This document shows positions 1-9,794 of a DNA stretch of 40,806 nucleotides, in pieces (positions within the stretch are counted from its first letter, which is position 1; each line of letters opens with the position of its first letter). Both the position numbers and the translations under genes were made by a program. The notes beneath the pieces are model-generated. The model was not told the DNA's origin, searched no databases, and saw only the letters and a program-made list of their open reading frames with translations. The DNA comes from Flavobacteriales bacterium (GTDB taxonomy: Bacteria; Bacteroidota; Bacteroidia; NS11-12g; UBA955): NCBI GenBank assembly GCA_947463095.1, contig CANHRE010000014.1, positions 1 through 40,806 of the forward strand. The letters are read 5' to 3'.

Positions 1-1
1 C

Positions 2-1786
2 GAATTCAACAAGGTTGGCGCTTCCATCACAGGAAATACAGCTTTTTGGACCGGCAGCAACTGGGGCGGTATAGGAAATCCTTTTTCTAATTTTACGAAG
101 CAGCTGGCTTCTACCGGAGATACCCTTTACGCATTGGGCAGTGATGCCGACGTGGCAGGAATCAAACGATTCACGGGTACCGGATGGGTAAAAATGGACA
201 GCTTCTCTGATTACAACCGCTATGAACCCCAAACCATAGAAGGAGAATCAGGTCGCTTGTGGATCAGCGGTTTTTTTGAACATGCTGGAACTGCATACAA
301 ATTGCTCAGCGCGTCACCTGGCATACAAAGGCATAAACTGAAGGAGCATGGCAACATTATGGGCCTCAGCCTTTGGAATAAAAAGCTTCATGTGTGGGGT
401 GCGCTGAATACCATTGGAAATATCTGTCTGTATCATCTGGGCTTAGGCAGCCTGAGCGGAGTGGTTTATCAGGAAACGAACGAAAACTGTCTGCACGACG
501 CTTCCGAGCCCCTGCTGAAAAACAGGGTTGTGATTTTACGTTCAGGTGCGGCTGAATACCTCAGCATGAGCGATGGCGCAGGTAGTTTCAGCTTTTTTGT
601 ACCCCCGGGTGCCTATGAATTGCTTTCTGCATCGCGCAAACACTGGGAACCCGCATGCGGCCGCAAAATTATCAACATCGTGGCGGGAGAAGATCAGCGG
701 CATGACTTAGGGCTGCACCTCATCCCCAACCATACCGACCTTCGCCTGAAACTGGTATCCCTGAACCCTTCGGGAATGGATCCTGATCGCTTCATGCGCT
801 ACGAGGTGAGTATGGAAAACATCGGCTCCAATGCCATCCGCGGTGCTACACTGCACTTCTTCCACGACAAACGTCTGGAACAGTTTTCCAGCCAACCACC
901 AGCCAGCAACTACATGAGCCCTGAAGCGGTATGGAGCATCCCGGAATTGGCGCCGGGCAGCATGTCAAGAATAAACCTGCGCGTGCATGTTCCTGAAGGC
1001 ATTTCAAACCAGGAGCTTCTAAAAGCCTGGGTACGCACCGGTACCCTGTTCAGTTCCTCTGACCTGGACGTTAGCGACAACATAGATACCATCGCCCTCA
1101 CCCCGGCCGGTATGGCGGGTAACGGAAATGTTAAATCGGCATCGCCGGAGGCCTACATCCTTCCCCAAACAGAGTTCCTTACCTATACCATCCACTTCCG
1201 AAACAATACCGAGTTCAAAACAGGCCGCTTCAGCATCGTAGATACCATCGATCTGAACCTGCCCGTGGAATACCTGGAAACGGTTGCCTGGAGTCATGAT
1301 TACCGACTTCGCGTAGTAGATGGTCGTATAGCAGTGTTTACCATGGATCCGGGTGTTTTGCTTCCTTCGGAACAATCGGATTCACTCAGCAGGGGATATT
1401 TCTCCTACCGCATCAAAGTGAAGCCGAATCTGGCAACAGGCACAGAAGTGATCAATGCCGCACAAATTGCTTTCGATGTGTATGGCAAGGGCCAGACCAA
1501 CCGCACCCTGCACGTTTATACCAACCCTTCTATAGGCGTTGTAGATTTCCAGCATACCTTGGGTTTCCGCGTGTATCCTAATCCCGCCTCAGGACGCTTC
1601 TTCGTAGAAAACCGGCAGGGCCAGTCAGCCAATTTTGCGCTCTTCAACATACAAGGCGTCAAGCTCATGCAATGCACCATTCCTGCCGGCGGTCGTCGCT
1701 TGGTGGATGGCAGCGCTTACCCTGGAGGCATTTACCTGCTTCAATCCGGATCGGAAGGCGTGAAAATTATGCTGCAACAGCCTTAA
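2..1786 (+). CDS. T9SS type A sorting domain-containing secreted protein (5'-truncated by window edge)
   Basis: Reading frame is open from base 2 (EFNKVGASITGNTAFWTGSNWGGIGNP...) into the listed ORF. C-terminus FRVYPNPASGRFFVENRQGQSANFALFNIQGVKLMQ...GGIYLLQ...KIMLQQP is a typical Por/T9SS sorting domain. Confidence 0.9.
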   Translation, partial: EFNKVGASITGNTAFWTGSNWGGIGNPFSNFTKQLASTGDTLYALGSDADVAGIKRFTGTGWVKMDSFSDYNRYEPQTIEGESGRLWISGFFEHAGTAYKLLSASPGIQRHKLKEHGNIMGLSLWNKKLHVWGALNTIGNICLYHLGLGSLSGVVYQETNENCLHDASEPLLKNRVVILRSGAAEYLSMSDGAGSFSFFVPPGAYELLSASRKHWEPACGRKIINIVAGEDQRHDLGLHLIPNHTDLRLKLVSLNPSGMDPDRFMRYEVSMENIGSNAIRGATLHFFHDKRLEQFSSQPPASNYMSPEAVWSIPELAPGSMSRINLRVHVPEGISNQELLKAWVRTGTLFSSSDLDVSDNIDTIALTPAGMAGNGNVKSASPEAYILPQTEFLTYTIHFRNNTEFKTGRFSIVDTIDLNLPVEYLETVAWSHDYRLRVVDGRIAVFTMDPGVLLPSEQSDSLSRGYFSYRIKVKPNLATGTEVINAAQIAFDVYGKGQTNRTLHVYTNPSIGVVDFQHTLGFRVYPNPASGRFFVENRQGQSANFALFNIQGVKLMQCTIPAGGRRLVDGSAYPGGIYLLQSGSEGVKIMLQQP

Positions 1787-2451
1787 TGGCGGTCGAAGCA
1801 CTCCATCATCAATAAAAATCCACTGTCGAAACGGATGCTCACAAAGCCTTCCCCGGCAACCTTGTTGCTGCTGCCTGTGCGCCAGGGCAAGGTCCACTGT
1901 GCATCTTCCACATTAAATTCCAGGTTCTCTGTATATAATCCCCTTACTTCCGGAACGGGTATCAGTGAAATGTTAAATCCCTTTGGATACCATTTTCGGA
2001 AGGCCTTTTTTACGGGAAATACTTTCGAATAATCGTCGAGCATGACCAGTTCTATCTGCTCCTGATACTTCGGCAACATGGCCAGATTGTGGAAGCCATG
2101 ATCGGCGCGGCGCCCGGTAGCCCAGACAATATTACACGCCCGGTGTCCCTGTTCTATCAGCCATTCGATGCCCTTTTCCAGATCTGACTTATCCTGGTCT
2201 GGTGTGTGGATAACCTGCACAGGCTGATACTGCTCCACCAGGCTTTCCGGGTCGCGGATGCCATCGAAATCGCCCAGCACGGCGTCAAAGCGTATACCCA
2301 GTTCGAGCACGCGGTGCAAGGCGCCATCCAGCACCAACACAAAGGGATTCCATTCCAGCAGTTGCCCGAGGAGCTCGGAAGAACAAGATTCACCATTGGC
2401 AATAATCAGGCTTGGCTCCTGCAGGTCGCGGACAAAATGATGCGATGACAT
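1783..2451 (-). CDS. thiN: thiamine pyrophosphokinase family protein
   Basis: LVLDGALHRVLELGIRFDAVLGDFDGI...HTPDQDKSDLEKGIEWLIEQG...VWATGRRADHGFHNLAML matches the TPK catalytic-domain pattern (GDFDS/T, DQ-x-TD-like, G-x-R-x-DH). Confidence 0.85.
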   Translation of the reverse strand: MSSHHFVRDLQEPSLIIANGESCSSELLGQLLEWNPFVLVLDGALHRVLELGIRFDAVLGDFDGIRDPESLVEQYQPVQVIHTPDQDKSDLEKGIEWLIEQGHRACNIVWATGRRADHGFHNLAMLPKYQEQIELVMLDDYSKVFPVKKAFRKWYPKGFNISLIPVPEVRGLYTENLEFNVEDAQWTLPWRTGSSNKVAGEGFVSIRFDSGFLLMMECFDRH

Positions 2452-2473
2452 GCTGTTGGTGCAAATTAGGCAT

Positions 2474-2503
2474 AAAAAAAGCCGGCAACAGGTACCGGCT
2501 TTT
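2474..2503 (-). terminator. rho-independent terminator downstream of sucD
   Basis: AAAAGCCGG-caacaggta-CCGGCTTTT stem, followed on the minus strand by a T-run. Confidence 0.75.
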
Positions 2504-2524
2504 GAGTTTTTTCGTTGAAGGGAA

Positions 2525-3397
2525 TTAACGCCCCAGCACTTCTTTCATGCGCTGCCCGATTTCGGCGGGGCTTTCAACCACATGGATGCCGCATTCACGC
2601 ATGATGGCCATCTTGGCTTCTGCGGTATCGTCTTTACCACCCACGATGGCTCCGGCATGGCCCATACGGCGTCCTGCAGGGGCGGTTTGACCAGCGATGA
2701 AACCTACCACCGGCTTGGTGCCGTATTCTTTTATCCAGCGGGCGGCTTCAGCTTCCATACCTCCGCCGATTTCGCCTATCATCACGATGCCTTCTGTTTC
2801 AGGATCGTTCATGAAAAATTCAACGGCCTCTTTGGTGGTGGTACCGATGATGGGGTCTCCGCCGATACCGATAGCGGTGCTTTGTCCCATGCCCAGCTTG
2901 GTGAGTTGATCTACAGCCTCATAAGTGAGTGTTCCTGACTTGGAAACCACGCCAATGCTTCCTTTTTGGAAGATGAAGCCCGGCATGATGCCGATTTTAG
3001 CTTCACCAGGAGTGATGATACCAGGGCAGTTTGGTCCTATCAGGCGGCTGTTCTTCCCTTCCAGGTAGGCTTTGGCTTTCACCATATCCTTCACCGGAAT
3101 ACCTTCGGTGATGCACACAATCACAGCGATGCCGGCATCGGCAGCTTCCATGATGGCGTCGGCGGCAAACGCCGGAGGTACAAAGATGATGCTCACATTG
3201 GCACCGGCTTGCTTCACCGCTTCTTCCACGGTATTGAACACCGGACGTTCCAGATGTGTTGTTCCCCCTTTGCCGGGCGTAACACCGCCCACAACCTGGG
3301 TTCCATATTCAATCATCTGGGTAGCGTGAAAGGTGCCTTCATTTCCGGTAAAACCCTGAACGATGACAAGGGAATTCTTATTTACAAGGATGCTCAT
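2525..3397 (-). CDS. sucD: succinyl-CoA ligase (ADP-forming) subunit alpha
   Basis: [62 protein letters not shown] (phospho-His motif). Confidence 0.97.
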   Translation of the reverse strand: MSILVNKNSLVIVQGFTGNEGTFHATQMIEYGTQVVGGVTPGKGGTTHLERPVFNTVEEAVKQAGANVSIIFVPPAFAADAIMEAADAGIAVIVCITEGIPVKDMVKAKAYLEGKNSRLIGPNCPGIITPGEAKIGIMPGFIFQKGSIGVVSKSGTLTYEAVDQLTKLGMGQSTAIGIGGDPIIGTTTKEAVEFFMNDPETEGIVMIGEIGGGMEAEAARWIKEYGTKPVVGFIAGQTAPAGRRMGHAGAIVGGKDDTAEAKMAIMRECGIHVVESPAEIGQRMKEVLGR

Positions 3398-3485
3398 GGA
3401 ATTATTGAAGCCGCGAAATTACGCTGCAGGCTTTTAAGGAACAATCAGTACCGGAAGTATGGTGAAAAAGCGAACTTTGCAGTGC

Positions 3486-3965
3486 ATGAGCACAACAGCA
3501 CAAGCAACAGAAACAGTAGAACAGGCGCTGATAAAACTGGGGGTTAACCCGGAAGAGGTGCGCTGCAGCGAGCCCGGCCAATGGTTGGTATTCCGCGACG
3601 ACTTCGAAATCTACCTCGATGTTTGGGAGCAGGAAGAACTTACCCCCTGGAACTATTTCAAGCCAGAAGGTGCCCTCAGCGTGTTTCAGGTAAGTGTTCC
3701 TGTGTTTTACATGCCTGATGCTCGCAGGGAAGAACTTATGGAAGAACTCCTTGCCGTGAACATGAACTTATTCTATGGTGCCTTCACCTACAACCCCAAT
3801 GAACAGATTGTGCTGCTGAAGTATAAGCGCTTGTCTGAACATCTGCAGTTGAACGATGTGGTAGAAACAATAGAATCTCTGGGCTATTATGCCGAAATGA
3901 CTTTCAAGGTGCTCAGCGAAGAATTTGGCCTCAAGGCCGTCCAAACCAAAGACCAGGAACCCTGA
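3486..3965 (+). CDS. YbjN-like / type III secretion chaperone-fold domain protein
   Basis: ~160 aa acidic protein from MSTTAQATETVEQALIKLGV...; fold resembles the YbjN/CesT-like family. In-frame ATG at 3486 sits just after an aactttgc box. Confidence 0.55.
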   Translation: MSTTAQATETVEQALIKLGVNPEEVRCSEPGQWLVFRDDFEIYLDVWEQEELTPWNYFKPEGALSVFQVSVPVFYMPDARREELMEELLAVNMNLFYGAFTYNPNEQIVLLKYKRLSEHLQLNDVVETIESLGYYAEMTFKVLSEEFGLKAVQTKDQEP

Positions 3966-3979
3966 AAGCAGCTGAATTT

Positions 3980-4732
3980 ATGAAACGGGTTTCCATCATC
4001 ACGGTGGTGTTTAACAACCGCGCGGGATTGGAACGCACCCTGAAGAGCATTGCCAAACAAACCGACCTCAGCCACATGGAATACATCATTGTGGACGGTG
4101 GCAGTACCGACGGCACCCTGGACATCATCCGCAGTTATGAGCTGTTTATTGACCGCTGGATCAGCGAGCCTGACCGCGGACTTTACCACGCTATGAACAA
4201 GGGGCTGGCACTGGCTACGGGTGAATACGTATGGTTCATGAACAGTGGGGATGCCTTGTACAACGACCACTCGCTCGAAACCGTTATAGGAGCTATAGCC
4301 ACAGGCGCGGACTTCATCTACGGCGACACCATGTTTATCAGTCCGGAAGGTGCTGAAATTGGCCTGATGAGCCGCGTTACCCCTAAGAAACTGCCGCAGC
4401 ATCCCGGACCCCGAACTTTTGCCTACGGCATGAATATCTGCCACCAGAGCGTGGTGGTGAGACGCAGTCTGGCCCCAACTTACAACGAACAATACCGAAT
4501 GGTTGCCGATATTGACTGGATCATACGCATCCTGAAAAAACGCCCTGCCAGTGCTTTATGTCCGCATCCTCTGGCGCGCTTTGAGCTGGGTGGAATATCC
4601 CAGCAGCGCATCCGCAGTTCGTGGAAGGAACGCTTTCAGGTACTTTCAGCACATTACGGCTTCCTGCCAACCCTGTTCCGCCATGCAAAGCTGATGTTCC
4701 GCTCGCTGCGGTTCCGTTTATCAGGGGCATAA
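3980..4732 (+). CDS. family 2 glycosyltransferase
   Basis: VSIITVVFNNRAGLERTLKSIAKQTD...YIIVDGGSTDGTLDIIRSY...WISEPDRGLYHAMNKGLALATGEYVWFMNSGD: GT2 (WcaE-like) signature. Confidence 0.92.
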   Translation: MKRVSIITVVFNNRAGLERTLKSIAKQTDLSHMEYIIVDGGSTDGTLDIIRSYELFIDRWISEPDRGLYHAMNKGLALATGEYVWFMNSGDALYNDHSLETVIGAIATGADFIYGDTMFISPEGAEIGLMSRVTPKKLPQHPGPRTFAYGMNICHQSVVVRRSLAPTYNEQYRMVADIDWIIRILKKRPASALCPHPLARFELGGISQQRIRSSWKERFQVLSAHYGFLPTLFRHAKLMFRSLRFRLSGA

Positions 4733-4761
4733 AAAAAGCCCCGAGGGCTACTCAGGGCTTT
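4731..4761 (-). terminator. rho-independent terminator downstream of gltA (between convergent genes)
   Basis: AAAGCCC...GGGCTTT inverted repeat with flanking A/T run. Confidence 0.7.
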
Positions 4762-4782
4762 GTGCTGTTATTGTTTAGCAGT

Positions 4783-6072
4783 TTAACGATCCTGCATGAA
4801 TTTAAAGTTGCGCGGCACCTCACCGGTATAGATTTGGCGAGGACGGGCAATAGGCTGCTTCTCGCGGCGCATCTCCTGCCACTGGCTGATCCAGCCGGGC
4901 AAACGGCCCAGGGCGAACAGTACCGTGAAGAAATCGGTAGGGAAGCCGATGGCGCGGTAAATGATGCCGGAATAGAAATCCACATTCGGATAAAGCTTCC
5001 GTTCTACGAAGTACGGATCCGTCAGGGCTGTTTCTTCCAGCTTCTTGGCGATCTCCAGCACCGGGTCATGCACACCGAGTTTATTCAGTACATCATCACA
5101 GGTCTTCTTGATGATTTTAGCACGGGGATCGAAATTTTTATACACCCGATGACCGAAGCCCATGAGCCTGAAGTTGTCGTTTTTGTCCTTGGCCTTATTC
5201 ACCCATTTCTGAACATCACCGCCATCCTGACGAATCAGTTCCAGCATTTCCAGTACTTCCTGGTTGGCACCGCCATGCAGCGGACCCCAGAGGGCGGCAA
5301 TGCCTGCAGCGATGCTGCTGTATAGGTTGGACTGGCTGCTGCCCACCATGCGCACCGTGCTGGCGCTGCAATTTTGTTCATGGTCGGCATGCAGGATAAG
5401 CAGTTTATTCATGGCATCTACTATCACCGGATCAGGCTGATAGTGGTCCATTGTTACCTGAGCAAAAGTCATGTTCAGGTAGTTGGAAACATAGTCCAGG
5501 TTGTTCTTGGGATAGATGATGGGATGACCGCTGCGCTTCTTGTAAATCATGGCGCAGATGGTAGGCATCTTGGCCAGCAGGCGCAGTACAGTGCGGTTGA
5601 TAGCATCTTCTGGCCTGTTGGGATTAAGGCTTTTTGGGTAGAAAAGACCCAGGGCGCTGATCATGCTGTTCAACTGGCCCATGGGATGGCTTCCCGTGGG
5701 GAATGCCTTGAACATTCCTTCGAGCCCTTCATTCACCAGGGTATGCTCGCGGATGGCGTTGTCAAAATCGTCAAACTGCTGTCTGGTTGGCAACTCACCA
5801 TTCAGCAGCAGATATGCCACCTCAAGGAAGCTGGCCTTGGCAGCCAAATCCTCGATAGAATAGCCCCTATGCCTCAGGATGCCTTCTTCCCCATCCAAGA
5901 AGGTGATGCCGCTGGTGGTGGCACCGGTGTTTTTATAACCGATATCCAGAGTGATATAACCCGTTTTGGCCCTCAGGTCGGAAATGTCAATGGCTTTTTC
6001 CCCTTCAGAACCTGTGAAAACCGGCAGCTCGTATTCGTTGCCTTCCAGAATGATTTTGGCATTGTCGGCCAT
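4783..6072 (-). CDS. gltA: citrate synthase
   Basis: MADNAKIILEGNEYELPVFTGSEGEKAIDI...; HADHEQNCSASTVRMVGSSQSNLYSSIAAGIAALWGPLHGGANQEVLEML; GFGHRVYKNFDPRAKIIK. Start placed at the MADNAK Met (6072). Confidence 0.97.
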   Translation of the reverse strand: MADNAKIILEGNEYELPVFTGSEGEKAIDISDLRAKTGYITLDIGYKNTGATTSGITFLDGEEGILRHRGYSIEDLAAKASFLEVAYLLLNGELPTRQQFDDFDNAIREHTLVNEGLEGMFKAFPTGSHPMGQLNSMISALGLFYPKSLNPNRPEDAINRTVLRLLAKMPTICAMIYKKRSGHPIIYPKNNLDYVSNYLNMTFAQVTMDHYQPDPVIVDAMNKLLILHADHEQNCSASTVRMVGSSQSNLYSSIAAGIAALWGPLHGGANQEVLEMLELIRQDGGDVQKWVNKAKDKNDNFRLMGFGHRVYKNFDPRAKIIKKTCDDVLNKLGVHDPVLEIAKKLEETALTDPYFVERKLYPNVDFYSGIIYRAIGFPTDFFTVLFALGRLPGWISQWQEMRREKQPIARPRQIYTGEVPRNFKFMQDR

Positions 6073-6191
6073 AAGTATAATCAGCGTGTGTTTGAGTTGC
6101 GCAAAACTAATCAGGGACTGATGATTTCCCAAGATTATCTCGGCAAAACAATGAATGATGCTTATGGTTTTACACAGGCCTTCTTCTGAAG

Positions 6192-6199
6192 TACCTTTG
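6192..6199 (+). promoter_or_regulatory. Bacteroidota -7-type promoter box (TAccTTTG) upstream of the methyltransferase
   Basis: TACCTTTG matches TAnnTTTG, 13 nt before the ATG. Confidence 0.45.
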
Positions 6200-6212
6200 C
6201 CAAAAGGATTTC

Positions 6213-6974
6213 ATGACGGAACGGGTTCCTGATCACCTCTTCAACGAAGCGCATTATCTGGGTCGCCCCGCCGACGCCGACGACCTGATCATCCGTCGCA
6301 GGGTGGCGCTTACACGCAACTGGAAAAACTTCTGTAACACCGGCGAAAACCTGCTGGAAATAGGCTGTGGCAACGGCGCATCGCTGATGCTGTTGCGCCT
6401 TGATTTCCGGGAATGCCTTGGCGTTGAACTCTTTCCCGAGCACGAGCAGGTTTTTCAACAGCTGAAAGCGAAAAACCAGGCCAACAACTGCCGTTTTCAA
6501 CTGCATAATATCGAAGAAGCGCCGGTGGAGGGTCGGTTTTCCCGGCTCATCAGCTTTGAAGTCATTGAACATCTGCGCAGTGAAGATGCGGTGGCTAACT
6601 ACTTCCGCTCCCTGCAGCCCGGTGGTATGGCCGTATTCAGCGTACCCAACAAATGGTGGATCTTCGAAACACATGGCGCCAGGCTGCCGCTGCTTCCCTG
6701 GAACCGCGTGCCCTTCTTTTCCTGGCTGCCCCGCCCATTACACGAACGCTGGGCCAATGCCCGCATCTATACCAGAAAACGCATCGTGAACCTGTTAGAA
6801 AAGCACGGCTTTCAGGTACAGTCGGCCACCTATGTTACCGCCCCGCTCGATGTGCTGAAAGAAGGCGCACTCAAGCGTTTCCTCCAGCGTTACATCTTCA
6901 AGGGAAATACCACCCGTATCCCCTTCCTCAGCACCAGCATCCTGGTGAAGGCCCTCAGGCCTGTTTCTGAATGA
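6213..6974 (+). CDS. class I SAM-dependent methyltransferase
   Basis: ENLLEIGCGNGASLMLLR motif I; SFEVIEHLRSEDAVANYFRSLQPGGMAVFSVPN. Confidence 0.9.
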   Translation: MTERVPDHLFNEAHYLGRPADADDLIIRRRVALTRNWKNFCNTGENLLEIGCGNGASLMLLRLDFRECLGVELFPEHEQVFQQLKAKNQANNCRFQLHNIEEAPVEGRFSRLISFEVIEHLRSEDAVANYFRSLQPGGMAVFSVPNKWWIFETHGARLPLLPWNRVPFFSWLPRPLHERWANARIYTRKRIVNLLEKHGFQVQSATYVTAPLDVLKEGALKRFLQRYIFKGNTTRIPFLSTSILVKALRPVSE

Positions 6975-7212
6975 AATTATACCCCTTCTGGCTGATTCTG
7001 TATTGATACAGCCGTAAGTCGTCCACATCATAAAACACCGAAGACGTAGCCTCCTCCGGAACCGCAAGTACCAAGCGATGGTGCAGCAATTGCCGGATGA
7101 TGTCGCCCAGTATGTTCTCCGGTATGCGCGTTTCCTCCAGCAGCGCTTCAAAGCGCTCCGGAAAAATCAACCGCGACAACACCTGCCGCTCCAGAGCATC
7201 CGGCTCGTACAT
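6955..7212 (-). CDS. small hypothetical protein (85 aa), possible winged-helix fold
   Basis: Full ORF in the gap between convergent/unidirectional genes; EETRIPENILGDIIRQLLHHRLVLAVPEE...YQYRISQKGYNFI looks like a compact HTH/wing pattern. Confidence 0.55.
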   Translation of the reverse strand: MYEPDALERQVLSRLIFPERFEALLEETRIPENILGDIIRQLLHHRLVLAVPEEATSSVFYDVDDLRLYQYRISQKGYNFIQKQA

Positions 7213-7258
7213 GGGTCAAAGTTAAGTACAAACACCGCTTCAGCGCCCCGCAAAGCCT

Positions 7259-8392
7259 TCAGTAAGCGCGGTCTTTCCAGCTAAAGCGGATACGCAGCAG
7301 GCGCGCCAGCGCAATGAGCAGCGGATAAATGGTTTGAAACCCCTGAAACGAAACCAACTCGGCAAAGTGTACCCGGATGCGGAACAAAGACGCAATGCTG
7401 CGGAAATAGAACCACTCCGATGCCAGCTTCAGGCTCCAGGCGCCGAGGACGGCCGATGTAAGCAGGGCGTTGCAGCGGAACAGCATGGGTAAGGACAGCA
7501 GCAAAACGGCATACCACAACACCAATACGCTGCGGAACAGGCGTACCGCCCCACCCTGCATGCTGCCCTTAGAGGCCCAGCGCAGGCGCTGCATCATAAA
7601 AGACTTCAGGTTCGGTGCGGCAGCGGTATGCACCAGCGCCCCGGGATGTTTGCAAAAGCCCACTGCTCCAGGATAAGCGCGGTGTACGGCTCGCATAAAC
7701 AGCTCATCATCGCCGCCGGGCAGGTGGCGGTGTGCTTCGTAGCCACCCAGTTCCTCCCAGACATGGCGATAAAACATCAGCGAAGCACCATTGCACATGG
7801 TCGGTCGGCCCAGTCGCATGCTTACAGCGCCAAACGCCACCAGCCCGGCATGTTCCAGCGACTGAAAACGCCGCAGAAAAGACCTTCCCTGCTCCAGACA
7901 AACCGGGCCGCATACCATCTTCCGGCCTTCACCAAGCATACTGGCGGCCATGCACTGCAGCCAATCCACACTGCCGTAGCAGTCGGCATCGGTGAGCAGA
8001 CACAGTTCAGCATTGCTGCTGCTGATGGCAACACTCAGCGCCGCCTTCTTACCGCGCATACCCTCTTCTAGGCTCATGAGTTTCAGCGGCATATCGGGAT
8101 GCACCTGCTGAAAGTCGCGTATCAGGCCACCGGAGCCATCACTGCTGTGGTCGTCGGCAAGGATAAACTGTACTGCATAGCCCTTCGTATTTAAATTCTT
8201 CCACCATTCCAGAAAGGCAGGCAACCGGGCAGCCTCATTGCGAAAAGCAGCCACAACGGCGATGCTGATATTTGGGTTTTCAACAACAACGGCGTCTTTG
8301 GGCTTCCAGCGCGTCCAATAACGGGCGGCTGCCACAAACAGGCAGGCATAACCCAAAGCGGGCAGCAACAAAAACCAGAAAAACAGGTTCAT
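7259..8392 (-). CDS. family 2 glycosyltransferase, membrane-anchored
   Basis: ISIAVVAAFRNEAARLPAFLEWWKNLNTKGYAVQFILADDHSSDGSGGLI...LLTDADC; C-terminal hydrophobic segments. Confidence 0.9.
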   Translation of the reverse strand: MNLFFWFLLLPALGYACLFVAAARYWTRWKPKDAVVVENPNISIAVVAAFRNEAARLPAFLEWWKNLNTKGYAVQFILADDHSSDGSGGLIRDFQQVHPDMPLKLMSLEEGMRGKKAALSVAISSSNAELCLLTDADCYGSVDWLQCMAASMLGEGRKMVCGPVCLEQGRSFLRRFQSLEHAGLVAFGAVSMRLGRPTMCNGASLMFYRHVWEELGGYEAHRHLPGGDDELFMRAVHRAYPGAVGFCKHPGALVHTAAAPNLKSFMMQRLRWASKGSMQGGAVRLFRSVLVLWYAVLLLSLPMLFRCNALLTSAVLGAWSLKLASEWFYFRSIASLFRIRVHFAELVSFQGFQTIYPLLIALARLLRIRFSWKDRAY

Positions 8393-9294
8393 CGCAAACG
8401 CTGCTGCAATATGGCAAAAAGTCCGGCAAGTGCAGGCAGCAGCACATTAAACAGATAGATGCACAAGGCGGCTGTGGTAAGCGCCAAATCATTGCCGACG
8501 GGGATGACCATCATGGGTACGGCAACACGCACGCCCACGTCTACCAAGGCGATGGAGGGGAAGAAGCTTTGAACGAAAAAAATGAGGGCCACACTCCACC
8601 AGGCGGAAAGCGGATCGGAAAGCACACCAAAATGCAGCAACAGAAACGCATAGGTGCTGCTGAACACCAGGTATCGCAGCACCGAGATACCGAACACAAG
8701 GGCCATATCACCCCAGCGCAGTACCCGAACACGTTCCAGTGCCTGTTGAAGGGCATTGGAAGTTCGCGAGGGCACCCTGCCGCTGCGGTGAAGCCAAAAG
8801 GCGATAATTAGAAACAGCAGCAGAAAGGCCGGAGCCAGGGTTTTTGCGGCAGGGGGCAGCAAATCCGGCAGCATCCAGCCCGCAGCGAGGCCACAAAGGA
8901 TGGTCACCAGCATCTGTGTCATACTGCCGAAAACCGACAGGGCAGCAGCAGAAATACGCTGTTCCGGATTCACCCACATAAGGCGCCCGATATATTCTCC
9001 TATGCGAAAGGGGATGATGTTACTCACGGCTGCGCCGGCCAGGGTTCCGCGAATGGCATGGCCCGTGCTGCATTCCTGAAGGTGTCGCAGCAGGCTCCGC
9101 CATTTCAAGGATTCCAGCAGCCAATTCAGCGCCGACGCCAGCAACAGCGCAGGCCAGAGCCAGGGGCTTTGCCGCGATACCATACCCAGCAACTGCAAAG
9201 GGTCGGGAAACCCCTTCAGCTCGCGCAGCATCAGCCACACAAAACACAACACAAACAGCAGGCGCAGGATTTGCCAGAAGCGTTTCCTGTTCAT
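8389..9294 (-). CDS. UPF0104 / lysylphosphatidylglycerol synthase TM-region (YbhN/AglD-like) membrane protein
   Basis: Multi-TM protein with LLASALNWLLESLKWRSLL, IIPFRIGEYIGRLMWV, FFPSIALVDVGVRVAVPMMV. Confidence 0.75.
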   Translation of the reverse strand: MNRKRFWQILRLLFVLCFVWLMLRELKGFPDPLQLLGMVSRQSPWLWPALLLASALNWLLESLKWRSLLRHLQECSTGHAIRGTLAGAAVSNIIPFRIGEYIGRLMWVNPEQRISAAALSVFGSMTQMLVTILCGLAAGWMLPDLLPPAAKTLAPAFLLLFLIIAFWLHRSGRVPSRTSNALQQALERVRVLRWGDMALVFGISVLRYLVFSSTYAFLLLHFGVLSDPLSAWWSVALIFFVQSFFPSIALVDVGVRVAVPMMVIPVGNDLALTTAALCIYLFNVLLPALAGLFAILQQRLR

Positions 9295-9794
9295 GCGCCT
9301 CCCTGATGTGCTTTCAGGATTTTTTGTTCGATGGATGTGGTAGAATAGCCTGGAACAAAGGGGATGGTAAGTATCTTACCCCCACGGGCAGTAACCAGGT
9401 CGTAACCCACAATATCTTCCGGACGGTAATCAGCGCCTTTTACCAACACATCGGGACCAATTTCCCGAATCAACTCCAGCGGTGTTGGTTCATCAAACAG
9501 CACCACAGCACCAACCGAGGCCAAGGCTGCCAGCACCTGCGCCCTTGCCTGCTCATCCTGTATAGGTCGGGAAGGCGACTTGTCCAGGCTGCGTACACTG
9601 TGATCTGTATTCAGTCCTATCACCAGCACATCGCCCAGCAGGGAGGCTTCCTCCAGATAACGCACATGACCGGGGTGCAACAAATCGAAGCAACCATTGG
9701 TAAACACAATACGTTGTCCGCTGGTGTGCAGTCGTGCCCCAAAAGCAACGGCTTCTTCACGGGGTATAATCTTATCCGATATTCTGGTTTTCAT
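9291..9794 (-). CDS. rfaE2: D-glycero-beta-D-manno-heptose 1-phosphate adenylyltransferase
   Basis: IVFTNGCFDLLHPGHVRYLEEASLLGDVLVIGLNTDHSVRSLDK...RPIQDEQARAQVLAAL nucleotidyltransferase. Confidence 0.93.
   Translation of the reverse strand: MKTRISDKIIPREEAVAFGARLHTSGQRIVFTNGCFDLLHPGHVRYLEEASLLGDVLVIGLNTDHSVRSLDKSPSRPIQDEQARAQVLAALASVGAVVLFDEPTPLELIREIGPDVLVKGADYRPEDIVGYDLVTARGGKILTIPFVPGYSTTSIEQKILKAHQGGA

Noticed and set aside
5374-6189. 271-aa plus-strand ORF
   Set aside because: Antisense to gltA; no family resemblance and shadow-codon composition.
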